Shown: one piece after another, positions 50,368-59,780 of the stretch
Layout: every line of letters starts with the position of its first letter
Numbering within the stretch: the first letter of the stretch is position 1
IMG/VR virus record: IMGVR_UViG_3300042402_003062
Span: 1-64,000 of that record
DNA length: 64,000 nt
Strand: one strand, 5' to 3'
DNA from: a virus
Notes under the pieces: model-generated
What the model was told of the DNA's origin: nothing
The model's database searches: none
What the model saw: only the letters and a program-made list of their open reading frames with translations
Made by a program: the position numbers and the translations under genes

Positions 50368-51451
50368 TCATTTATTTAACCTAAACCCTATCGACTTTAC
50401 TAAAGAACCGTTATTCCTTGGTACAGGCCGCAACATCTCAAGACTTGACTTATCTATTGAACCGCATATTACCAAAATGCACAACGATGCATTAGGGAAG
50501 CTTTGGTTCGGTGGAGATTTCAGTCCATCAAAAGATGCTAAAAGCTACATGGAATGTTCTATAGAACTAAATTCTCTCTATATGAAGAATCTCAAGTTCC
50601 AAACATTACTTGATGCAGTTGCTGGCCGTTCAGTGGCAGAAGTATTTCTACCGATCACCACTAACCCACAACTTGCTTCTTGGTGGTACCAACATGCATT
50701 CTTTGAAGATTGTATTCATTCCCAGTCATACGCAGACATTCTAAAAGGTTTACCGGTCGACGCTAAAGCCATCTTTGATGATATTATGATCAACCCAAAT
50801 ATTCTTCGACGTGCTGCTTCTATTACAGCATGCTTTGAAGATACCGTACAGCACAATTGTCGTATGATCCTTAAAGATCCTTCATACAACAAAGAGCTGC
50901 ACAAAAAATCAATTGTTATGTCATTGTATGCGTTAAATATCCTTGAAGCTGTTTTGTTTAAATCTTCATTTCTAACCTCATTTGCTTTTAAAGAAAATGG
51001 GCTGTACTCAGTAACCGCTGATATTGTTTCAAAGATTGCTCAAGATGAGTCAGGGCACTACGCAATGACTATTAATCTACTTAACAGACTCCGTAAAGAT
51101 CCTGACTGGGCTTATATCTTCCATACAAATTCAGATCAAATCGGGGCTTTGTACCAGAGTGCCTTAGACGCAGACTACCTATGGATTGACTATTTATTTG
51201 AAGATGGCGCACGTCTTTTAGGACTGAATGCAGCAGTTGCAAAACAATATGTCACACATAACCTACACTCTGTTATGATTTCTGTTGGTCATCCCCCAAT
51301 CGTAGAAAAAGTACAAAACCCATGTGTTTGGGCTAATAAGTACACTCGTCCATCATCGATACAAACGGCACAGAAAGAAAAAACTTCTGGAAATTACCTA
51401 CTCGGAGTTGTTAACACAAATACTACTCCAGAATTTTGGAGCAGCTTATGA
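50360..51451 (+). CDS. nrdB: Class I ribonucleotide reductase, small (beta) subunit, 363 aa
   Basis: Di-iron radical subunit. FEDCIHSQSYADIL gives E...H plus the radical Tyr (as E. coli E115, H118, Y122). ILEAVLFKSSF is the later Glu and IAQDESGHYAM the E-x-x-H pair (E238/H241 type). Acts with NrdA to make dNTPs. The last residues (NTNTTPEFWSSL) resemble the tail that binds NrdA. Start overlaps the end of nrdA. Confidence 0.92.
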   Translation: MSNHLFNLNPIDFTKEPLFLGTGRNISRLDLSIEPHITKMHNDALGKLWFGGDFSPSKDAKSYMECSIELNSLYMKNLKFQTLLDAVAGRSVAEVFLPITTNPQLASWWYQHAFFEDCIHSQSYADILKGLPVDAKAIFDDIMINPNILRRAASITACFEDTVQHNCRMILKDPSYNKELHKKSIVMSLYALNILEAVLFKSSFLTSFAFKENGLYSVTADIVSKIAQDESGHYAMTINLLNRLRKDPDWAYIFHTNSDQIGALYQSALDADYLWIDYLFEDGARLLGLNAAVAKQYVTHNLHSVMISVGHPPIVEKVQNPCVWANKYTRPSSIQTAQKEKTSGNYLLGVVNTNTTPEFWSSL

Positions 51452-51759
51452 CACAAGACCAATTCGAAGACTGGTACAACAAATTACCAATCTTAACGTA
51501 TGGAGAACTAGATGATTTAGAACTGCTAGCGCATTTTAAAACCATTTTATCATGGAAAGCGAATGATAAATTCATTTCAGACAAAATACCAAATAATGAA
51601 TTCACAGTTCGAGAATACTGGTTACTGCTTGGCTTGCTCCGTGACTGCATTGACTACGGAACATCGCCTAGAGGCGCATGGTTAAGCGCCTTTGGAAAAG
51701 ACTTGCTTCAGTTTTTAACAGATGATCTTCATATCAATTCATTCCAGGAGTGCCAATGA
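51448..51759 (+). CDS. Hypothetical protein, 103 aa
   Basis: MTQDQFEDWYNKLPILTYGE..., acidic and helical, with REYWLLLGLLRDCIDYG. Start overlaps the nrdB stop (ATGA), preceded by GGAGC. Part of the nrd-clp operon. No family is recognised. Confidence 0.6.
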   Translation: MTQDQFEDWYNKLPILTYGELDDLELLAHFKTILSWKANDKFISDKIPNNEFTVREYWLLLGLLRDCIDYGTSPRGAWLSAFGKDLLQFLTDDLHINSFQECQ

Positions 51760-51911
51760 CCAAAGCAGAGTATTTAAAACTACGCTTTAACTATGAAATG
51801 TCAGATGCTCCAATTGAAGTACGTGAAGAAGCAATCCGGAAGCTTGATGCTAGATGGGTTGCACAAAACGAATCTATGGTTGAAGGAGGAGACTTAGATG
51901 ATCTCACATAA
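51756..51911 (+). CDS. Small protein, 51 aa
   Basis: MTKAEYLKLRFNYEMSDAPI, then EVREEAIRKLDARWVAQNES and an acidic end. Short helices only. CAGGAGTGCCA lies upstream, and its stop overlaps the next gene in another frame. Confidence 0.55.
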   Translation: MTKAEYLKLRFNYEMSDAPIEVREEAIRKLDARWVAQNESMVEGGDLDDLT

Positions 51912-52425
51912 AAGCGTTCATACAATTCCAGTAGATGGTTGTGTGTATAACTATGCAGTTGAAATCCATGCAGGGAACTCAACACAAACGTCATATATAA
52001 CATCTTTAGATTCATTGTTCACAAGAATAACCCATACTTTTGAACATAATGAAGCAGTCGAACATATACTAGAATGGGCAGAAACTGCTGTTGACAAACT
52101 TATTAGTCATATAATTTACAGTTCAACAGAACAAACTACTTCACAAATTCCTACCGCGTTATTTAACAAACTCAATTACCTTGGGTTAATTCCAAATGAA
52201 GTGAGAGATTACAATGTCGGAGCGTCTAATTACAGTAAGCATCTTATTCAACCTTGGACAATCTGGTTAGACTATCCAGCCTTATCGTCTTGGGATCATG
52301 ATATTATCAAACGTATTCTACGTGATAAATCTACTGAGCCACGCATAACAGACTATGAGAAAGTTATTCATATCTGCAACGAACGTATTCGACAAATCAA
52401 CACACTTAATCCAAAGGACAATTAA
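51898..52425 (+). CDS. Hypothetical protein, 175 aa
   Basis: MISHKSVHTIPVDGCVYNYA..., with a beta start (VEIHAGNSTQTSYITSLDSL) and helical body. GGAGGAGACTTAG precedes the ATG. Stop overlaps the ClpP-like start (TAATG). No known family. Confidence 0.6.
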   Translation: MISHKSVHTIPVDGCVYNYAVEIHAGNSTQTSYITSLDSLFTRITHTFEHNEAVEHILEWAETAVDKLISHIIYSSTEQTTSQIPTALFNKLNYLGLIPNEVRDYNVGASNYSKHLIQPWTIWLDYPALSSWDHDIIKRILRDKSTEPRITDYEKVIHICNERIRQINTLNPKDN

Positions 52426-53009
52426 TGGAACTTATTCTCGAACCGGTTAAACCTAAATCTGACTCCATCTGGGAAGATTACACACCGATTATTCATAAGG
52501 GTAATACCTATGATGTGTACTTAACAGATAACATTGCGTCCCCTGCTGAGTATAACCAATTGGTACACTTACTCAATTCTTTGGAATCGTACCATCAAGT
52601 GAACATGTTCATTAACAATGGTGGCGGAGCTGTTGACTCAGCATTTATGATCCGTGAATGTATGCTTCGTTGTCCTGCAACAATTAATGCACATTTATCC
52701 GGTACTGTTGCCTCTGCTGCAACAATTATTGCGTTAGCTAGTGATAATTTATACACAAGCCCATTTCTATCTTTCATGGCGCACAATTATTACCACGGTG
52801 TTCAGGGTACGGGAAATCAGGTTAAAGACTATGTAGACTTTACCGATCGTGAACTCAAACGTGCCTTCAAAAGCATTTACAACCACTTCTTAACTCCAGA
52901 AGAAATTCAATTAGTCACAGAACGTGACAAAGAGGTATGGCTTAATGACCTTGAGGTCATGGAGCGATGGGAAAACTACAAAGCTAAATCTCTAGAGCAT
53001 AGTGAGTAA
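52425..53009 (+). CDS. ClpP-like serine protease, 194 aa
   Basis: Residues about 65-125 show the ClpP core: INNGGGAVDSAFMIRECM, then GTVASAATIIALASD (nucleophile Ser in VAS) and FLSFMAHNYYHGVQG (catalytic His). The Asp is likely in a later helix. Length equals host ClpP (about 195). It lies among nucleotide-metabolism and PhoH genes, not near capsid genes, so it may process phage or host proteins during replication rather than act as a head protease. No ClpX is seen here. Confidence 0.85.
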   Translation: MELILEPVKPKSDSIWEDYTPIIHKGNTYDVYLTDNIASPAEYNQLVHLLNSLESYHQVNMFINNGGGAVDSAFMIRECMLRCPATINAHLSGTVASAATIIALASDNLYTSPFLSFMAHNYYHGVQGTGNQVKDYVDFTDRELKRAFKSIYNHFLTPEEIQLVTERDKEVWLNDLEVMERWENYKAKSLEHSE

Positions 53010-53012
53010 CGG

Positions 53013-54290
53013 ATGAAAATTTCACTTGATACTAACATACTTATCAATGACCCATCAATTGTTTTTAAAGCAGATCATGAATTTGTCATATCATTCACAG
53101 TCCTTCGTGAACTTGACAAACTCAAGCGTAATCCTGATCTTAAACGTGCTGCACAAGATGCTATTAAAAACATTTGGGCCCAAGTACAATCTGGCAACCT
53201 TAAAGTATTGAATGTGCCTACTCACCTGGGAGATTCCCCAGATGAGTGTATCATTCGTGACACCCTTGAGTCTCCAGATACAGCAATTCTCAGCGACGAT
53301 ATCGGAGCTAGACTCATCGCAAACGTCGTAGGAGTTCCAATCTATGACTTGGATACAAACCAAATTGACTACACCTATACCGGCTATGTTCAAATTGATG
53401 GTAATCTACTATACGAACGCGACTGTGTTGCTGTTCAGGAGATGCAACTTGAAGAATTTAACGAAGTATTCGAAGTATCTTTACATGAAAATGAATACTG
53501 TATCGTTAATCGAATTACCGGGAAGTACGATATTTGGGTAAATCACCGAGGCACAGTCAATCGTATCTCACAATCCAACAAACCTTACGGTGACGCAGGA
53601 ATCACACTACAGCCTATGGACGCGATCCAGGCTTGTGTTCTTGACGCTGTCTACCGAGCACCTAGTCCTCTTGTTATCATCGATGGCAAACTTGGTACCG
53701 GTAAAACTTTATTAACGCTTATGGGTGCCTTAGCTGCAACCACAGGCGGAGTCCGTAATCGACAATACTACAAAATCCTTGTCACTAAACCACCGGTTTC
53801 TATTAATAAAAATATGTATACTGGATTCAAACCAGGAACTTCCGAAGACAAAATGTCAGGACATCTAGGAGGGCTTAAGTCAAATCTCAAGTACCTATTG
53901 GACAAACGTACCCCTCGTCAAGAGAAACGCAAGGAAGAAGTTGCTGAAGATAAGCTCAAATCCACAGAAGTCTGGAACGATTTTTTTGAAGTTAAAGAAA
54001 TCGATGAAATCCAAGGCGAATCTATCCATGAATCAATTTTCATAGTTGATGAATGGCAGCTACTCGATGAGGATAGTGTCAAGCTGATTCTCTCCCGTAT
54101 CGCCAAAGGCTCTAAAATCATCTTAGTCGGTGATACAAAAGGTCAAACCTACGGAATGAACCGTGCCAGAGAAGGCTTTAAAGTCCTTTACAAACACTTC
54201 GGGACAGCTCCAGAATTCAGCTATATTAAACTTGAGAACATTTACCGTTCAGAGCTAGCCGAATTTGTTGCTCGCATCTTTCCAGACTAA
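53013..54290 (+). CDS. PIN-PhoH fusion ATPase/RNase, 425 aa
   Basis: The N-terminal PIN domain has KISLDTNILINDP (acidic site), RELDKLKRN and PDTAILSDDIGARLIA (second acidic cluster). The C-terminal PhoH ATPase has Walker A DGKLGTGKTLLTL (about 228-240) and Walker B SIFIVDEWQLLDED. The order PIN then PhoH is that of PhoH2-type RNA helicase/RNases. It may degrade host or phage RNA at the switch of gene expression. ATG lies 4 nt after the clpP-like stop. Confidence 0.87.
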   Translation: MKISLDTNILINDPSIVFKADHEFVISFTVLRELDKLKRNPDLKRAAQDAIKNIWAQVQSGNLKVLNVPTHLGDSPDECIIRDTLESPDTAILSDDIGARLIANVVGVPIYDLDTNQIDYTYTGYVQIDGNLLYERDCVAVQEMQLEEFNEVFEVSLHENEYCIVNRITGKYDIWVNHRGTVNRISQSNKPYGDAGITLQPMDAIQACVLDAVYRAPSPLVIIDGKLGTGKTLLTLMGALAATTGGVRNRQYYKILVTKPPVSINKNMYTGFKPGTSEDKMSGHLGGLKSNLKYLLDKRTPRQEKRKEEVAEDKLKSTEVWNDFFEVKEIDEIQGESIHESIFIVDEWQLLDEDSVKLILSRIAKGSKIILVGDTKGQTYGMNRAREGFKVLYKHFGTAPEFSYIKLENIYRSELAEFVARIFPD

Positions 54291-54298
54291 CCAGTCAC

Positions 54299-54324
54299 GC
54301 CTCGTTTTTAACGGTACTCGAGGC
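54299..54324 (+). terminator. Hairpin after the PhoH gene
   Basis: GCCTCG / CGAGGC 6-bp stem with a 14-nt loop that contains five T residues. Followed by CTTGTTG, not a T tract. Probably a weak pause or processing site. Confidence 0.4.
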
Positions 54325-54368
54325 CTTGTTGAATCCGTTACCCACACATAAACTTAACAAGGACCATT

Positions 54369-54764
54369 ATGAAAATTTACACAACTACATATGATGCCAT
54401 GAGCCCTGATCTTGAAAATCAACTTATGCTTGAAGCACAAGTAAAATATGCTATCGCTACCGATCACACACACATCATTGATAGCAATGAAATGCTCTTT
54501 ACAGTCCATTTTGACGGAGACGAATACTCTCTTGTAGAGGTTGAACAAGAGTATACTTGCAGCCCGGATGCTCCAGATGAGACAGATGATGATTCTGAAG
54601 ACGTAGTTACTGAAGACTTTACCAACCCAGAATTAATTGATCTTATCATCAATAACTCACTCAATTCTCGTCATCCAATCACTCTTGAGCAAGCACAAAC
54701 TATGCTCGTTTTGGCGAAAACTAAATCTGTGCTTATAGACATTGAGGAGCGCCCAAATGCTTAA
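54369..54764 (+). CDS. Acidic protein, 131 aa
   Basis: MKIYTTTYDAMSPDLENQLM..., with a highly acidic stretch DETDDDSEDVVTEDF in the middle and helix LEQAQTMLVLAKTKSVLIDI. Overlaps the start of the MazG-like gene by 8 nt. Function unknown; acidity suggests a protein- or DNA-mimic role at most. Confidence 0.6.
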   Translation: MKIYTTTYDAMSPDLENQLMLEAQVKYAIATDHTHIIDSNEMLFTVHFDGDEYSLVEVEQEYTCSPDAPDETDDDSEDVVTEDFTNPELIDLIINNSLNSRHPITLEQAQTMLVLAKTKSVLIDIEERPNA

Positions 54765-55218
54765 TCCTATTAAGGAGATCTACAAGTTTAATCAACAAGC
54801 CGGTCTCTTAGGAAAAGGGTACGATGACTTTTTGGAGTCATCTTTTCAAATCGAAGAAGCCCTTGAAGGTTTCAATCTAGATGTGCTACCAACTTTATTA
54901 AGTATGGTCCCAGAAGATGGAATACCATCGCCTAAGACTATCTCTCGTAAAATCATTTGGCATACTAATGGCCATACTATGACTGATGTAGATCGTCTTG
55001 ACAAAGCATGCGACGCAGTCGTATTCGCAGTAGGGTCTATGGCTAAACTTGGCCTTACCCCACATGAAATCACCAAAGCGCTTAACATTGTTATGTCAGC
55101 AAACTTCTCAAAACTTGGAGCACCGAAAGATGCATTTGGTAAACAGCTCAAGCCTGAAGGCTGGACTGGTCCAGAACCTGAATTGCAAAAACTACTCGAT
55201 ACAAGAGGCACAAAATGA
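54757..55218 (+). CDS. MazG-like NTP pyrophosphohydrolase, 153 aa
   Basis: All-helical nucleotide pyrophosphatase fold: ESSFQIEEALEGF gives the ExxEE-like metal site and DRLDKACDAVVFAVG the D...D partner helix. The C-terminal GLTPHEITKALNIVMSANFSKLG is the closing part of the family. Splits dNTP/NTP to monophosphates and may shape nucleotide pools or remove alarmones. Acts in the same pathway as nrdAB and thyX. ATG 54757 after GAGGAGCGCCCAA. Confidence 0.75.
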   Translation: MLNPIKEIYKFNQQAGLLGKGYDDFLESSFQIEEALEGFNLDVLPTLLSMVPEDGIPSPKTISRKIIWHTNGHTMTDVDRLDKACDAVVFAVGSMAKLGLTPHEITKALNIVMSANFSKLGAPKDAFGKQLKPEGWTGPEPELQKLLDTRGTK

Positions 55219-55541
55219 CTTCCTTAGACTCAATCCTTGCAGAAGGACTGACTACGGAGGAGTGTACTCAAGTCTTAGCGTACATCGAACGATTTAATGC
55301 TTTTGGGGATTACTGCAAACGCAACATAACTCGTGATGAAGCACTTGAGGTACTTATACAACACGATGATTTTCCTGAACATATTGTCCAGCACATTGAC
55401 TTTACCGGAGATATACTAGCAAGTGCAATCACTCACGCTAACATCAATGACATTGTGCACTCATTAGTAGCAATAGATCATACGTTAGCTGCCGCAATGC
55501 TTGCAGAATTGACTTACTATCGTTCAAAAGGAGTTATCTAA
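55215..55541 (+). CDS. Hypothetical protein, 108 aa
   Basis: MTSLDSILAEGLTTEECTQV..., helical with repeated short motifs (FPEHIVQHIDFTGDILASAI; AAAMLAELTYYRSK). Overlaps the previous gene as ATGA. No family recognised. Confidence 0.55.
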   Translation: MTSLDSILAEGLTTEECTQVLAYIERFNAFGDYCKRNITRDEALEVLIQHDDFPEHIVQHIDFTGDILASAITHANINDIVHSLVAIDHTLAAAMLAELTYYRSKGVI

Positions 55542-55780
55542 TGGAACTTATAATTATTGGATTAGCTGTTGCATTTAATTTCATCATTGTTCTGTATAAA
55601 TTTCAAGCAGGGCAGTATCTAAATGCAATTGTTGATGGCGGTATCTTAATCATTGTCACAATATTCTTTAGTATGTCTACAGCGGCTCTTACCATCGGCA
55701 CCATTGGTTCCCTTGTGGTGTCGTTGTACTTAATTAAGTTTCCATTTAAGTTTAATGGAGCTACTCGTGTCCGCTCTTAA
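55541..55780 (+). CDS. Membrane protein, 79 aa
   Basis: MELIIIGLAVAFNFIIVLYK, GQYLNAIVDGGILIIVTIFF and ALTIGTIGSLVVSLYLIKFP give about three hydrophobic segments. Similar small membrane proteins occur in many phage replication regions. The stop overlaps the next mini-gene. Confidence 0.6.
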   Translation: MELIIIGLAVAFNFIIVLYKFQAGQYLNAIVDGGILIIVTIFFSMSTAALTIGTIGSLVVSLYLIKFPFKFNGATRVRS

Positions 55781-55919
55781 AGCAATTGGTATTACCTTTG
55801 CTTTACTCATATTTGTAGCATTACTTGTTGCTTCTTGGTACATTATTTTACTTATCGCAGCAATTGCGGTTTTGTATACCTTAGCACGTAGCTATGTGTA
55901 CGTTAGGAGCATTAAATGA
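55755..55919 (+). CDS. Small membrane protein, 54 aa
   Basis: MELLVSALKAIGITFALLIF, VALLVASWYIILLIAAIAVL and a basic end (YVYVRSIK). Two membrane helices. Starts inside the 79-aa gene and ends overlapping the next (ATGA). Confidence 0.5.
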   Translation: MELLVSALKAIGITFALLIFVALLVASWYIILLIAAIAVLYTLARSYVYVRSIK

Positions 55920-55996
55920 GTGCAGTAGTAGCTTTCTTAGTCTTTCTTACATTCTTAATCATTATGGAGCACGTAACTCGTTCTCCAGAGGAGTAA
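55916..55996 (+). CDS. Tiny membrane peptide, 26 aa
   Basis: MSAVVAFLVFLTFLIIMEHV then TRSPEE. One hydrophobic helix. Its stop is 1 nt from the end of the oppositely directed 1255-aa gene, so it is the last rightward gene. Confidence 0.45.
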   Translation: MSAVVAFLVFLTFLIIMEHVTRSPEE

Positions 55997-55997
55997 C

Positions 55998-58900
55998 TTA
56001 TTCAATTACTGCTCGCACCAAGCCACCTTCAAACAGTGTGCCAAATATATTTTCCGGTCGAGTCCATAGACTTGTTTTATGTGACAACGTTCCGATCGGA
56101 TCAAAAAACTGATCTAATGGTGTTTCTACATTGATACCAGTCAAACTTTGAGCTGTTTCAGTCATCGCTACTGTCAAACCTTTCGTTGCAACCATTCTAG
56201 CCATAGCAGGTAAAATCCTGAAGAAGTATTTAGTAAACACCAATCCCCCCATATCATTGGCGTATTTTATGTACTTATTATCCAAATATCCATAGTTTAC
56301 ATGTAACCCATCCATATGACTTAACCAACTCTTTGGAATATCTCCGCTCTTGAAAAATACCTCCATCTCCTTCTCTGTTGCACCAAACAACAACTCCCCA
56401 ATTACCTGATTACTTTCACCTCTATTTCTTAGCTTTACTGCTTGCTCCTTTGCGTCCATCAGTATTATCATTTTGTTAATCGCATCTGAATACGTAGTTG
56501 CTTTCATAATTGAATCATGTATCGCAGTATCTTTTCGTAAATAAATTACATCTACTACTGACTTCAGTATATTTCTACCCCGCTTATCCTCCGCTTTTTT
56601 AAGCATCTCATTTATTTTACCTTCAATAATCCCCTCTTTATCAAAGTAAGACGTATTTAAGTCTTCAAATATTACATTGTACTGTCCATCTTCAACTATC
56701 ACATGCACTGGGTTTGCACGCATACTAGCGTCTAACGCAGCAATTCTTCTGTCCAACCCTTTCTCACCAGCTCTGCGTTTCAGATCCAGGTCAATACGTT
56801 CTCTACGGAGCTTTTGGTAGTCATTCATCATACCCCAAACTTGTCGATACTTATTCATGTACGTCAACGGATTTTTAAACGATGTGTACTGCAGCGCAAT
56901 GAACATATTGGATATATTATTACCAACTACTGTTGATCCTGTAAACGCTACTATCTGTAATTTCCAGTTACGCAACAACTCCATTACAATCTGCTCAAAT
57001 TTCTTCGCAACCAGTTGTCGTTTTTTACTATCTCGTATCCACGGTGCATTGATTATACTCGCATCGTGATACCCAAAAAAGTCCGTTAACATCGTTTCTG
57101 TAACCATTAGTGGTTCTTTTTTCTTGTTAATTTCAGATTTTATGTAGTACGGAAGCATGTCCCAATACTCTTTGAATTTGCCTTCACTTCTTGGCCCAAT
57201 TTCCACAAACTTGTGCTCTGCATCTGTTTTATACATCTGGTGGAATCTTTTCAAATACGCTAATGATGCATAATTACTCAACATAGCTTGTTGCTTATGT
57301 GTTAAGTTTGCCACAGTTGCCGCAACAGTCGCAATTATGTCATTATCCATTTCCATCAGCAATGTTTTATCAGCATGCGCCACTCGGATTCTATAGTCAT
57401 ATATCTCACCCATTCCGCTACGTTCTGGGACCAATGAGCTCTTCGCGCCACCTTTGCGTTTGCGTAACATCTCGAGTCTGACGTCTACATCTTCCTCCGT
57501 GTATTCTGTCAATTTCATCAACATACTTTTAAGGCTATCCCCTTCATTGGATAGTTGTACTACTTTAAGGAGTCCTTCACTATATTTTGTATCCAGACTA
57601 TCACCAATCATCACGTATATTGGTTGCCCAGCAATTTCACTTAACTCTTGGTCTTTACCCAAGTTATGTATTTTTGCTTTGCTTAATGCTTTCATCTCTG
57701 CTTCGCCCACCAAGTATCGTTTTCTGTCTTTGGTGTAGTACTCTTGCTTTGCACCTTTTGTCACATATAACTTGTTCCCTTTATATGCTTTTTCAAGGAT
57801 CATTGCTTGTTCCTCACGAACTAATTCCATAGCAGCATCAAGTCCCTTTGGGTTCTGCTCTAGTGCTTGCAGTGCTCCGGCTCGTTCTTCAGCACTAAGC
57901 TTTTGCAATGCTCGTAGTGTAATAGCTTTGTCAATATTAGCTATTGTTTCTTTAGTGGAATTTGCTGTTCGCTCAAACGCTATTTGATGTGCATTGGTAT
58001 ACACATTTGCTGAGTTACTGTAGTTATTAACTAGTAACTCTGCCGTATTATCAATATCTAGTATCACCGTAGGGCTTAATCCTGCAGTTGACTCATTTAG
58101 CTCTCGCTCAATCTTTGCGTCATCCCGTAAATATTCTGCTATCGCAGCACTGTCCCCAAGCATTTGTGCATCTGCATCTATCAGCACGCGTTTAGCAGCC
58201 TCTCTAGCCCCTTTCTGAACTTTACCCAATCCATATACCTCATCCAGGTTTTTGGCTGTCCTCTGGCGTATCGCAACAACTTCCTTCTCTACAAACTCTT
58301 TACTATGTCGAAACATTTCGTAGAATTTTGCAATATCCGGGTTTTTCATATTTTTTGCAAGACTGCTGAACACATTGTTTTGTAGGGCAAAACTTCTGGC
58401 TTTCGCCAATGCTTTAATATTCCACAACTTTGCAACAATCTGTTTAGCCTTACCACGTTTTGTATTTTCGATCATTTCTTGATATGTTTTGTACTCACCA
58501 TCAATCTCTTCAGTTATCTTTGCAATTTTTGAATCTGTACGAGCAATGGTATCAAGTAGTTTTTCATAGCTACTTCGATCCTCTAATCGCTGCACTCTAT
58601 GTTCCACTTCAAGTAACTTGTGCACCATACTTACAGCATGTTCATGTGCACTCTTTCCATCAAGCATTATGTCAGCATAAGCCTTATTCACCAAAGCTAC
58701 CAATTGATTCCATAGTTTTGCCCACATACGCCCTTTTTCTTCAATAGGGCTCAGCAACTCCAGCTTTTCTGTAGTACTGATGCCAATTAGTCCACGTACT
58801 AAGGCCTGATTAGTTGTTGCATGTGCTAAGAACTCATCAATCGGCCAATCTTTATTGTTGAATGCATAGTTCCACTGTCCAACAGCTTCATCAATTTGTG

Positions 58901-59765
58901 TTTGTGTAGGAGTTTCTATCCCCTCAAGGAATACTTTGTACCCTGCTCCATCATACTTTTTGTTTAGCTCTGCTTTCATAGCAGTACGGAACTGATCTGC
59001 TTTATAGGCCAAGACATCATTATTCTTAATCGCATTTTTCATAAGTACGTGTTGCATTTCTTCAGCAAGAATTTCAGTATGTGTACGAAGTCTTGTATTA
59101 CCTATCATCAGACGAATCTTGCCATTTTGTGGATTAGCATCACCGAATGCTTTAGTCGATTCATCCAACGCTTTGAAGAATTCTACATTCAGATCAATAT
59201 CTTTTCCGGCTTCTTGCAGGACCCCCTCATACATCTTGAAAATGTTTCCTAAGTAATCTTTGAACTCTGGGGATAATTTATCCCCGTCTAAGGCATGCAC
59301 ATCAGCAATTAGGGTATCCATGTTTTCCAGCAATGTACCACTAATTTCATTCACCTTCAGCTTGGCTTTAAATTCTGTCCCTTCTTTGGCACTACCAAGG
59401 ACTTTCTTTTCCAATATTACATAGTGCGATCCATCAGTTGTTACACCATCTTTTAGGTTAATTTTATATGCTCCACCATTAATTGTCACAACATCTTCTG
59501 ATACTGCAGAAGCATTACGCACTGTCACAAATTTTGCGGTGTATCCATCAATTGTTTGGATCATTAATCGTTGCCCAACCAATTTTTGGCTATGGTCTAT
59601 AAACGAATGAATTCTTTGTGATGGCGCAAAATACTTCCCAGTTTTACGCTTACGCCCCTCTGCTTCAGCCATTCGTTTACCGTAATTTGCTCGATCAACT
59701 ACTCTGTCCAAGTAGCTTATATCATCATTATCTTTGATCAATTCATTTAGTGCAGCACATTCCAT
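55998..59765 (-). CDS. C-terminal vRNAP-associated virion protein, 1255 aa (split part of polyprotein)
   Basis: Abuts the 877-aa gene in frame, separated by a single TAA. Starts MECAALNELIKDNDDISYLD. Residues 235-239 EEMQH, in TEILAEEMQHVLMK, look like a degenerate HEXXH peptidase site (first His missing) within a polyvalent-protein-type domain. Long helical and coiled-coil stretches follow (residues about 370-800). The end (FTKYFFRILPAMARMVATKG and SLTGINVETPLDQFFDPIGT) looks like a conserved virion-protein tail. In N4, one 3500-aa chain carries the polymerase and a large C-terminal region needed for packaging; this ORF probably corresponds to that region. Likely ejected with DNA. Confidence 0.7.
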   Translation of the reverse strand: MECAALNELIKDNDDISYLDRVVDRANYGKRMAEAEGRKRKTGKYFAPSQRIHSFIDHSQKLVGQRLMIQTIDGYTAKFVTVRNASAVSEDVVTINGGAYKINLKDGVTTDGSHYVILEKKVLGSAKEGTEFKAKLKVNEISGTLLENMDTLIADVHALDGDKLSPEFKDYLGNIFKMYEGVLQEAGKDIDLNVEFFKALDESTKAFGDANPQNGKIRLMIGNTRLRTHTEILAEEMQHVLMKNAIKNNDVLAYKADQFRTAMKAELNKKYDGAGYKVFLEGIETPTQTQIDEAVGQWNYAFNNKDWPIDEFLAHATTNQALVRGLIGISTTEKLELLSPIEEKGRMWAKLWNQLVALVNKAYADIMLDGKSAHEHAVSMVHKLLEVEHRVQRLEDRSSYEKLLDTIARTDSKIAKITEEIDGEYKTYQEMIENTKRGKAKQIVAKLWNIKALAKARSFALQNNVFSSLAKNMKNPDIAKFYEMFRHSKEFVEKEVVAIRQRTAKNLDEVYGLGKVQKGAREAAKRVLIDADAQMLGDSAAIAEYLRDDAKIERELNESTAGLSPTVILDIDNTAELLVNNYSNSANVYTNAHQIAFERTANSTKETIANIDKAITLRALQKLSAEERAGALQALEQNPKGLDAAMELVREEQAMILEKAYKGNKLYVTKGAKQEYYTKDRKRYLVGEAEMKALSKAKIHNLGKDQELSEIAGQPIYVMIGDSLDTKYSEGLLKVVQLSNEGDSLKSMLMKLTEYTEEDVDVRLEMLRKRKGGAKSSLVPERSGMGEIYDYRIRVAHADKTLLMEMDNDIIATVAATVANLTHKQQAMLSNYASLAYLKRFHQMYKTDAEHKFVEIGPRSEGKFKEYWDMLPYYIKSEINKKKEPLMVTETMLTDFFGYHDASIINAPWIRDSKKRQLVAKKFEQIVMELLRNWKLQIVAFTGSTVVGNNISNMFIALQYTSFKNPLTYMNKYRQVWGMMNDYQKLRRERIDLDLKRRAGEKGLDRRIAALDASMRANPVHVIVEDGQYNVIFEDLNTSYFDKEGIIEGKINEMLKKAEDKRGRNILKSVVDVIYLRKDTAIHDSIMKATTYSDAINKMIILMDAKEQAVKLRNRGESNQVIGELLFGATEKEMEVFFKSGDIPKSWLSHMDGLHVNYGYLDNKYIKYANDMGGLVFTKYFFRILPAMARMVATKGLTVAMTETAQSLTGINVETPLDQFFDPIGTLSHKTSLWTRPENIFGTLFEGGLVRAVIE

Positions 59766-59780
59766 TTAACAGCCTTCTTT
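59757..59780 (-). repeat. Stop-start junction 2 (KEGC-stop-MEC)
   Basis: Minus strand AAAGAAGGCTGTTAAATGGAATGT. Matches junction 1 at all but two or three positions. It encodes K-E-G-C, TAA, then M-E-C. GAAGG doubles as the ribosome site for the next ORF. Confidence 0.7.
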
